A stretch of 64,000 bases of DNA from Helicobacter pylori (lineage in GTDB: Bacteria; Campylobacterota; Campylobacteria; Campylobacterales; Helicobacteraceae): assembly GCF_001653455.1 (NCBI RefSeq), contig NZ_CP011486.1:1054001-1118000 (forward strand), given 5' to 3'. The number at the start of each line of letters is the position of its first letter. Positions within the stretch are counted from its first letter, which is position 1. Shown here piece by piece: positions 57,683 to 64,000 of this stretch. The notes beneath the pieces are model-generated. The model saw only the letters and a program-made list of their open reading frames with translations. It had not been told where the DNA came from and ran no database searches. Both the position numbers and the translations under genes were made by a program.

Positions 57683-60600
57683 ATGATAAAAAAAGCTAAA
57701 AAACTCATACCGCTCCTTTTAATCAGCTCCCTCTTAGCTGAAGATAATGGCTGGTATATGTCTGTAGGCTATCAAATCGGTGGCACGCAGCAATTTATCA
57801 ATAACAAACAACTCTTAGAAAATGAAAGCATCATCAATAGCGTTACTCAAAGCGCGATTAATGTTGCAGGCCCTACCACCGGTTTGATTACTTTAAGCTC
57901 TCAAAGCGTCATTGACGCCTTAGGCTATGGGGTGAGCAATACCGTAGGCAACCAACTAGAAGGCATTTCTAATATCTTAAACCAAATTGGCAAAAGAAAA
58001 GATTTTTATTCTAGCCGTCAAATCTCTAACATTTCCCAACAAATCATAGGGCTTAAAGGAAGCTCTGACCCCTTAAAAGCCCACTCTTCACAAATCACAG
58101 CCAAACTCCTTTCCAACACTCAAGGCGCTTTTAACGAAGGCATTGCACTAAGCTCTAGCATCATTAGCTCTGTGAATAGCCTTAATCCTAGCAATAACAC
58201 CCAAGAAGTCAAAGCCCAGCTCCAAAACACCGCGCAATCCATGACAGAATTGTTGCAAGAAATTGAAAACAGCATCACTAAAACCACGACCACCACTTAT
58301 GTGCAATCCTTAATCACCAACCTAACCAGTGCAGTGAACGCTTCCAGCGACAATACCGCTTATGTGAGCGCTCTTATCAACGCTCTAACCACTTTAGGGG
58401 TAGGATATTTCCCCACCACGACCACAACGCATGTGGTGTTAAACCCGCCAGGACAAGTCGTGTTCTATCCAACCAATTCCATTTTAGGCTCTACTTCTTC
58501 AAACAGCAACAACCAACAACAATACAACAACACCCTTTTAATGAACACTTTACAAGGGACATTGAGTAATAGTGCAAACGGATCCCAAAATAACGGTTGC
58601 ACTAGCCAAGTCCAATGTTTAGAACAATTTATCCAAGAATTAGCCCCTTTAGCCGCAACCCCCACTTCAAACAACCAAGCTAACCAGCAAGTCCAAGCCA
58701 TTGCCCAAAAACTCCAAAGCGTCGCTATCAACACTTTAGACAACAATGCGATCAATAACACCACTTACAATTTAAACAATTTGCACAACGCCTTGAATTT
58801 TCAAGCCTATGAAAGCACGATAGAACAATACAACAACGCTTTAAAACAAATTAATTGGATCAGTTTTAGTGAGCCTAAAAACCTGCTCAAAAACACTTCT
58901 AATAATTACCAAATTGGCACCGTTACCAACGCTCAAGGGCAAAATATCAGCGCGTATGATTGCATGACTGCCACCGGAAGTCTTTCTAGCAATGCTTCTA
59001 ACGGGATTTCATGCTCAGCAACAAGCTCCACAAGTAACGCAAATAGCTTTGACAATTCTTTAGTCGCTACCTCCAAAGTCCAAACCATTAATGGCAAAGA
59101 GCAAATCGGCGTGAATTCTTTCAACCTTGTTTCTCAAGTGTGGAGCGTTTATAACTCTTTAAAAACTTCAGAACAAAATTTGCAAAACAACGCCAAAATA
59201 TTATGCAACAATGGGACGCAATCCGGGACAAGCTCATGCAATAATACCAGCTCTTCTAGTGGTTTGAGTCTCAGCGGGAACTCCCAATTGCAAAATATTT
59301 TAAGCTCTAATGGGACTAGTGCTAGCACTCAAACTAAAAGCAACGCTTCTAAACTAAAAGCGATGGTGGTTGTGAACAATGAAGAAGAAACTAAAACGAC
59401 TAACTTAGCTCAAAGCAGTGGGGCAACCACACAATCCCCTAACAGCACGGTAATGGGGGCTTTAAACACCGTGTTGCAAAATGTCAGCAATTTCCAACAA
59501 AGCGTTCAAAGCGCTTTTCAAAACCAAGACAATAATATCCAAGCTTGGGCGAATGCGATTTACAACACTACCGGGAATCAATCGCAAGATATGACCACTA
59601 ATAACCAAGATTTACGCATCCAATTAAGGGCGAATTTCTACCAGCTCATCAATACGATTAACCAGCAAGTGCCTACAGACATGAACGCTTTAATCGCTCA
59701 AAGCCAGCAAAACCAACAAACAAGTGGTGCAACAACCAATAACAGCACATGCGCGAATGGAACGAATGGAAACGCTAACTGGTGCTATCAGCAATGGTCC
59801 GATTCTAAGGCTTATTACAGCGGGTTGCAAAGCGCTTTAGGGTATCAAACACAAGCAACAACTCAAAGCGGGAGCAACGGTGGGAACAGCATCACCTACA
59901 ATGTCCAACAAATCACGCTCACTAGCGGTGGGTTGCTCAATCAAATCATCACAAATCTTAAGGGCGTTAATGGGGGCAATGGTGCGAGTGGTGGAAGCAG
60001 TGGAAATGGCACTAATCAAATCACTACAGCTTATCAAATGCTCACAGACGCCAGCGATGGGAAATTAGGGACTTATACTAATAACGCTTATCAAACATGC
60101 ACGAATGGAACGAATAAGAGCAATTGTTATGAACCCAACAAACAACAAAGCGCCACAGCAACTACCGCAACCACAACCGACAGCAGCTTGCAAAAAGTCT
60201 ATAGCGACGCTCAAAAAATAGCCAACATCATCGCCAGTTCAGGGAATAACAAGGGCGTTGAAAACGGCTTAAAACAATTCTTTGAAGCGCTAAAAAGCAA
60301 TAGCAACAGCCTCAGCAGTTTGTGCGGTAATGGTAGCGGTGGTAATAGTGGCAGTTGCTCCGGTGGGCTTATCAACCTTTTAGGGGCAATCCCAACGAAC
60401 GGGGTGAGCGATACGAATAATTTAATTAATTTGCTCACCGAATTTATTAAAACCGCCGGGTTTATCCAAAATAATGACAATAACGCTAGTAATGAGAGCC
60501 TTAAAAGCGCTTTTCAAGCCATTACGAGCGCCGTTTCTCAAGGGTTTCAAGCCTTACAAAACGACATTAGCCCTAATGCGATTTTAACCTTGCTTCAAGA

Positions 60601-61348
60601 AATCACTTCTAACACGACCACCATTCAGTCATTCTCTCAAACCTTACGGCAGCTTTTAGGGGATAAAACCTTCTTTATGGTGCAACAAAAACTCATTGAT
60701 GCGATGATTAACGCCAGGAATCAGGTTCAAAACGCGCAAAATCAAGCCAATAGCTACGGCGCTCAACCCATTTTAAGCCAGTATGCACCCGCTAAAAGCA
60801 CCCAACATGGCATGAGTAATGGCTTAGGGGTTGGCATAGGCTATAAATACTTCTTTGGTAAGGCTAGGAAATTGGGTCTTAGGCATTATTTTTTCTTTGA
60901 TTACGGCTTTAGTGAGATCGGCGTGGCTAATCAAAGCGTGAAAGCGAATATCTTTGCTTATGGGGTAGGCACGGATTTTTTATGGAATTTATTCAGGAGG
61001 ACTTACAACACGAAAGCGTTGAATTTTGGGCTATTTGCTGGGGTCCAACTAGGCGGCACGACATGGCTTAGCTCTTTAAAGCAACAAATCATTGACAATT
61101 GGGGGAACGCTAATGACATCCATTCAACGAATTTTCAAGTGATGCTGAATTTTGGGGTGCGCACCAACTTTGCGGAGTTTAAGCGTTTTGCTCAAAAATT
61201 CCACAATCAAGGGGTTATCAGCCAAAAGAGCGTGGAATTTGGGATTAAAGTGCCTCTCATCAATCAAGCGTATTTGAGCAGCGCTGGGGCTGATGTGAGC
61301 TACAGAAGGCTTTATACCTTTTATATCAATTACATCATGGGGTTTTAA
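57683..61348 (+). CDS. hopL: Outer membrane protein HopL
   Basis: 1221 residues, one of the largest Hop proteins (HP1157). Signal peptide (LIPLLLISSLLAEDNG) and Hop N-terminus GWYMSVGYQIGG. A very long Asn/Ser/Thr/Gln-rich extracellular region follows with repeated short disulfide pairs (CTSQVQC, CNNGTQSGTSSC, CANGTNGNANWC, CTNGTNKSNC, CGNGSGGNSGSC). The C-terminal barrel (LGVGIGYKYFFG, LGLRHYFFFDYG, terminal YINYIMGF) resembles HopI. No dinucleotide tract in the signal sequence, so no classic on/off switch was seen. Receptor unknown. Confidence 0.92.
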   Translation: MIKKAKKLIPLLLISSLLAEDNGWYMSVGYQIGGTQQFINNKQLLENESIINSVTQSAINVAGPTTGLITLSSQSVIDALGYGVSNTVGNQLEGISNILNQIGKRKDFYSSRQISNISQQIIGLKGSSDPLKAHSSQITAKLLSNTQGAFNEGIALSSSIISSVNSLNPSNNTQEVKAQLQNTAQSMTELLQEIENSITKTTTTTYVQSLITNLTSAVNASSDNTAYVSALINALTTLGVGYFPTTTTTHVVLNPPGQVVFYPTNSILGSTSSNSNNQQQYNNTLLMNTLQGTLSNSANGSQNNGCTSQVQCLEQFIQELAPLAATPTSNNQANQQVQAIAQKLQSVAINTLDNNAINNTTYNLNNLHNALNFQAYESTIEQYNNALKQINWISFSEPKNLLKNTSNNYQIGTVTNAQGQNISAYDCMTATGSLSSNASNGISCSATSSTSNANSFDNSLVATSKVQTINGKEQIGVNSFNLVSQVWSVYNSLKTSEQNLQNNAKILCNNGTQSGTSSCNNTSSSSGLSLSGNSQLQNILSSNGTSASTQTKSNASKLKAMVVVNNEEETKTTNLAQSSGATTQSPNSTVMGALNTVLQNVSNFQQSVQSAFQNQDNNIQAWANAIYNTTGNQSQDMTTNNQDLRIQLRANFYQLINTINQQVPTDMNALIAQSQQNQQTSGATTNNSTCANGTNGNANWCYQQWSDSKAYYSGLQSALGYQTQATTQSGSNGGNSITYNVQQITLTSGGLLNQIITNLKGVNGGNGASGGSSGNGTNQITTAYQMLTDASDGKLGTYTNNAYQTCTNGTNKSNCYEPNKQQSATATTATTTDSSLQKVYSDAQKIANIIASSGNNKGVENGLKQFFEALKSNSNSLSSLCGNGSGGNSGSCSGGLINLLGAIPTNGVSDTNNLINLLTEFIKTAGFIQNNDNNASNESLKSAFQAITSAVSQGFQALQNDISPNAILTLLQEITSNTTTIQSFSQTLRQLLGDKTFFMVQQKLIDAMINARNQVQNAQNQANSYGAQPILSQYAPAKSTQHGMSNGLGVGIGYKYFFGKARKLGLRHYFFFDYGFSEIGVANQSVKANIFAYGVGTDFLWNLFRRTYNTKALNFGLFAGVQLGGTTWLSSLKQQIIDNWGNANDIHSTNFQVMLNFGVRTNFAEFKRFAQKFHNQGVISQKSVEFGIKVPLINQAYLSSAGADVSYRRLYTFYINYIMGF

Positions 61349-61369
61349 AAATTTCAAAAAAGGGGCGTC

Positions 61370-62143
61370 ATGGAAACTTTGCAATTCATTGGCTATGGGA
61401 ATATGGCTCAAGCGATTTTAGAAGGCTCGCATGAAATTTTGTCCAAGCGTTTTATTTTAGAAATCACCGGGAGAAACCCTGAAAAAATCGCCCCCTTTTT
61501 ACAAGAAAAAAACATTCAAGCTCAAATTGTGCATTACAAAAACGCTATTAATGTGCATGAAAAATTCGTATTTTTACTTTTTAAGCCTTATAACCTTAAG
61601 GATTTTAACTATCAAGGGCAAGCCAAAAGCGTTTTGAGCGCATTAGCCGGGGTGAATTTTGAAGCCTTAAAGGACGCGATTGATTCTTCACATTACCTCA
61701 AATGCATGCCCAATATTGCAAGCAAATTCGCCCTTTCTTCTACGGCGGTGTGCGAAAAATCAGTTGCACCTTTGATAAGCCAAAAGGCTTTGAGTATCAT
61801 TGAAAGCTTTGGGAGTTGCGTGCGAGTGGGCAGTGAAGAGCAGGTGGATTCTAGCGTCGCCACCAATGGGAGCGCGCTCGCTTTTTTAAGCTTAGTAGCG
61901 AGCAGTTTGAAAGACGCCGGCATTAGAGAGGGCTTGAACGCTAGAGATTCTTTAGAATTAGTGAAAATGAGTTTTAAAGGCTTTGCCAAGCTTTTAGAAC
62001 AAGAACGCCCTGAGATGATTACAGAGCAAATTTGCACCCCTAAAGGCGTAACGATTGAAGGCTTGAGCGTTTTAGAAAAAAGGGGGGTTAGGGGAGCGTT
62101 TATAGAAGCATGCCATGAAAGCGTGAAAAAAATGCGCCCCTAA
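61370..62143 (+). CDS. proC: Pyrroline-5-carboxylate reductase
   Basis: Last step of proline synthesis, NAD(P)H-dependent. The Rossmann start LQFIGYGNMAQAILEG and the C-terminal dimer domain with EQICTPKGVTIEGLSVLEKRG (the P5CR signature). 257 residues. AAAAAAGGGG precedes the ATG. Corresponds to HP1158. 29 bases before fic. Confidence 0.93.
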   Translation: METLQFIGYGNMAQAILEGSHEILSKRFILEITGRNPEKIAPFLQEKNIQAQIVHYKNAINVHEKFVFLLFKPYNLKDFNYQGQAKSVLSALAGVNFEALKDAIDSSHYLKCMPNIASKFALSSTAVCEKSVAPLISQKALSIIESFGSCVRVGSEEQVDSSVATNGSALAFLSLVASSLKDAGIREGLNARDSLELVKMSFKGFAKLLEQERPEMITEQICTPKGVTIEGLSVLEKRGVRGAFIEACHESVKKMRP

Positions 62144-62172
62144 AGAATTACACTCTTTAAAAGAAGCGCGAT

Positions 62173-62706
62173 ATGCATTTAGACAGAAAAAGTTTAGAAA
62201 AAGCCAAGCATTTAGTCCAAAGCGGTTATATTGACACCATAGAAGTAGGCACGATCAAAGGCTTGCAAGAAATCCATCGTTGTTTGTTTGAAGGGCTGTA
62301 TGAATTTGCCGGGAAAATCAGGGATAAAAATATCTCTAAAGGGAATTTCAGGTTCGCTAATTGCTTGTATTTGGATTTGATTTTACCCAGAATTGAGAGC
62401 ATGCCGCAAAGTAATTTCAATCAAATCATAGAAAAATATGTGGAAATGAATATCGCCCACCCTTTTTTAGAGGGTAATGGCAGAGCCACAAGGATATGGC
62501 TTGATTTGTTGCTTAAAAAGGAATTGAAAAAAATCGTTCTTTGGGATAGGATTGATAAAGCCGCTTATTTGAGCGCGATGGAGAGAAGCCCTGTGAATGA
62601 TTTGGAAATCAAAACGCTTTTAAAAAAGCATTTGAGTTCTAACATCAACGATCCTTTAACTTTCATTAAAGGCATCACGCAGTCCTATTATTATGAGGGG
62701 CTTTAA
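62173..62706 (+). CDS. fic: Fic-domain protein, class III (self-inhibited adenylyltransferase)
   Basis: Canonical Fic motif [12 protein letters not shown] at residues 96-107 (catalytic His96). The C-terminal helix carries SYYYEG (Ser171 to Gly176), the (S/T)xxxE(G/N) inhibitory motif that defines class III Fic proteins such as that of Neisseria meningitidis. Likely AMPylates a protein target when the inhibitory helix moves. 177 residues; corresponds to HP1159. Probably in the proC transcript. No partner antitoxin gene is expected for class III. Confidence 0.9.
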   Translation: MHLDRKSLEKAKHLVQSGYIDTIEVGTIKGLQEIHRCLFEGLYEFAGKIRDKNISKGNFRFANCLYLDLILPRIESMPQSNFNQIIEKYVEMNIAHPFLEGNGRATRIWLDLLLKKELKKIVLWDRIDKAAYLSAMERSPVNDLEIKTLLKKHLSSNINDPLTFIKGITQSYYYEGL

Positions 62707-62740
62707 AAAATACTAAAATCATTTTTTATAATCCAACACA

Positions 62741-62846
62741 AAAGAGCTTGACGCTAGGATAGTTTTTTATAATGCAATCTTAGGGGGTTAACGGGATTTC
62801 GTTGGGGGGTTGCAAGAGGAAATGTTTTACCTCCTATCCCCCCTTT
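62741..62846 (+). repeat. Dispersed ~100-bp intergenic repeat, copy 2
   Basis: Begins AAAGAGCTTGACGC exactly like copy 1 and ends CCTATCCCCCCTTT. Internal GGGGGG and GAGG pair with CCTC and CCCCCC to make a strong interrupted hairpin just after fic. Confidence 0.6.
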
Positions 62847-62876
62847 ACCATAAAATAAAATTTAAAAAACAAAGTC

Positions 62877-62981
62877 ATGCTCAATGAAATCACCAAACAT
62901 TTTGGTTTTTCCGGTAAAAGCAAAAAATCTAGCGATTTGTATCAAGAAGCGCCTTTAGAGGGCATTAGGGTTAAAATATAA
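62877..62981 (+). pseudogene. 34-codon ORF, possible gene remnant
   Basis: ATG 62877 to TAA 62981 encodes a basic peptide starting MLNEITKHFGFSGKSKKSSD and ending GIRVKI. No ribosome site is evident and the family is not recognised. Codon use looks coding, so this may be the start of a lost gene. Confidence 0.25.
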
Positions 62982-63058
62982 AACAAAGTAATTAAAACCC
63001 CATTTTAAAAGAAATTAAAAGCTTTATTTATCAGCATTTGATGGAACAAAGCTAAAAA

Positions 63059-63481
63059 TCAATCTTGCACCCGCTCAATCAAACTCAAAGGCAGGTTAAA
63101 AGCTTTGATGAGTTCGCTCTCCTTTTGGCGTTGCTCGCCTTGGTCTTTTTCATGGTCATAGCCTAGTAAATGCAACATTCCATGAATGAATAATAAAGCG
63201 ATCTCGTTTTCTAAACTATGCCCTAATTTTAGAGCGTTGGCTTGGGCTAGCGGCGCATTAATCACCACGCTCCCTAAAGGGGTGTGAGGGATCGCTTCTA
63301 AAGGGAAGCTCAAAACATCAGTGGCGTAATCGCAATTCCTTAAATCCCTGTTGATTCCTCGCATGGTTTCATTGCTCACTAAAACAAGTTCAACCATTTG
63401 AATGGGGGCTAAAAAATCTGCAATTTTTCCTAACAACAAAAAGTCTAATTTAAGCGGGGTTTGGTTGTCTATTTCTAGCAT
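63059..63481 (-). CDS. ybeY: Endoribonuclease YbeY
   Basis: Zinc-dependent rRNA maturation and quality-control RNase. The signature [14 protein letters not shown] near residue 107 supplies the three zinc-binding His. [18 protein letters not shown] near 49 is also diagnostic. 140 residues from the ATG at 63481; a TTG at 63484 is equivalent. Corresponds to HP1160. It follows flavodoxin by 50 bases with a terminator between them. Confidence 0.94.
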   Translation of the reverse strand: MLEIDNQTPLKLDFLLLGKIADFLAPIQMVELVLVSNETMRGINRDLRNCDYATDVLSFPLEAIPHTPLGSVVINAPLAQANALKLGHSLENEIALLFIHGMLHLLGYDHEKDQGEQRQKESELIKAFNLPLSLIERVQD

Positions 63482-63502
63482 CAATAAGATATAAAAGAAG
63501 TT

Positions 63503-63526
63503 AAAAAGCCCTAAAATTTAGGGCTT
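63503..63526 (-). terminator. Terminator of fldA
   Basis: AAGCCCTAAA and TTTAGGGCTT form a perfect 10-bp inverted repeat at 63506-63526. On the minus strand it is followed by TTTTT. It starts 7 bases after the flavodoxin stop. Confidence 0.8.
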
Positions 63527-63532
63527 AAAAGA

Positions 63533-64000
63533 TTAAGCGAAAGAACCTTTAATTTGTTCTACCCATTTTGCAATCCTCCCATCAGTCAAATCGTCTTGAT
63601 TGTCTTCATCAATCACTAGACCCACGAATTTACCGCCTTCTACCGCTTTAGACGCTTCAAAATGATAGCCATCAGTGGAAGTGTGTCCTACTACTTTTCC
63701 GGCTTTAGCTTTTTCATAAATGTGGAAAATGCCTTCTGCAAAAGTTTCGCTGTAAGTGTCTTGATCGCCCAAGCCTACAAGCCCAATGGTTTTATTCGCA
63801 AAATCGCTCGCTTCTAGCGTGCCTAAAAAGTCTTCCCAATCTGTTTGCAAATCGCCCGCACCGGCTGTTGGAGCGACTAGAATAACATTTTTAAAGCCAT
63901 TGAATTGCTCTTTAGAAGCTTTAGCCACATCAATCACTTCCGCATTACCAATAACGCCACTGATTTTTTCAGCGATAGCTTCAGCGTTCCCACTATCTGT
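63533..64000 (-). CDS. fldA: Flavodoxin FldA (5' end outside window)
   Basis: Small FMN protein that accepts electrons from pyruvate oxidoreductase (PorCDAB, 11558-14716), essential in H. pylori. The frame is open to the window edge. It starts in [12 protein letters not shown], the phosphate-binding loop, and only about 9 N-terminal residues are missing. FMN loops: [13 protein letters not shown] and [12 protein letters not shown]. The C-terminus [10 protein letters not shown] is the standard full-length end, so it is not the truncated variant reported in some lymphoma isolates. Corresponds to HP1161. Confidence 0.96.
   Translation of the reverse strand, partial: TDSGNAEAIAEKISGVIGNAEVIDVAKASKEQFNGFKNVILVAPTAGAGDLQTDWEDFLGTLEASDFANKTIGLVGLGDQDTYSETFAEGIFHIYEKAKAGKVVGHTSTDGYHFEASKAVEGGKFVGLVIDEDNQDDLTDGRIAKWVEQIKGSFA

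Larger units (their letters stand above)
62707..63058. other. Intergenic region fic-ybeY (convergent)
   Basis: 352 bases between two gene ends. Contains repeat copy 2 (62741-62846) and a 34-codon ORF (62877-62981). Nothing else recognised. Confidence 0.6.

Overview
The window reads as the chromosome of Helicobacter pylori. Support comes from gastric-pathogen markers (secreted gamma-glutamyltranspeptidase, the Hop outer membrane proteins HopI and HopL, Hor-type outer membrane proteins, pyruvate:flavodoxin oxidoreductase with flavodoxin at the right edge), AT-rich codon use, and a gene order I recognise as roughly HP1101 to HP1161 of strain 26695. HP numbers are given from memory and were not searched.

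Layout. 1-3821 (+): zwf (5' end outside), pgl, glk and a zinc alcohol dehydrogenase. 3833-9148 (-): a rearranged lipopolysaccharide glycosyltransferase (GT8-type) locus. It holds two broken glycosyltransferase copies that share an exact 153-bp 5' segment. One copy is split by about 3.5 kb of phage/plasmid-like DNA encoding a frameshifted polyvalent protein (ParB/DdrB-like domain plus two PBECR-type RNase-like domains) and a truncated coiled-coil protein. 9237-17066: an outer membrane protein, horH, the porCDAB operon, purB and horI. 17090-24956 (-): uvrB, a decayed spacer, a Sel1-repeat protein (hcpX), ggt, flgK and a FlgN-like protein. 25040-26630 (-): an orphan C5 methyltransferase, flgM and a small membrane protein. 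26672-31948 (-): slyD and the Tol-Pal set (cpoB-like, pal, tolB, tolA, exbD, exbB). 31959-41060 (-): the complete F1 sector and peripheral stalk of ATP synthase, preceded by parAB, birA and fmt in one tightly packed series. 41082-47590: an accessory interval with an AAA_13/RloC-like ATPase, a DUF2130 protein, a doubly frameshifted gene, AC-rich repeats, a 47-codon hydrophobic small ORF and a NYN-domain protein. 47591-53858 (-): rplS, trmD, rimM, a KH protein, rpsP, ffh and valS. 53983-62706 (+): fliW, murG, hopI, hopL, proC and a class III Fic protein. 63059-64000 (-): ybeY and flavodoxin (partial).

How it fits together. Glucose enters the Entner-Doudoroff/pentose phosphate routes through glk, zwf and pgl. 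Pyruvate is oxidised by PorCDAB, which passes electrons to the flavodoxin FldA. Flagellar genes carry recognisable sigma54 (flgN-flgK; fliW-murG) and sigma28 (flgM) promoters. Envelope integrity is served by Tol-Pal and by several outer membrane proteins.

The most unusual parts are the glycosyltransferase/polyvalent-protein insertion, the RloC-like ATPase with its accessory neighbourhood, the hydrophobic small ORF next to a GGCGGT microsatellite, and a dispersed intergenic repeat of about 100 bp with three copies. No rRNA, tRNA, CRISPR array or intact insertion sequence was seen.
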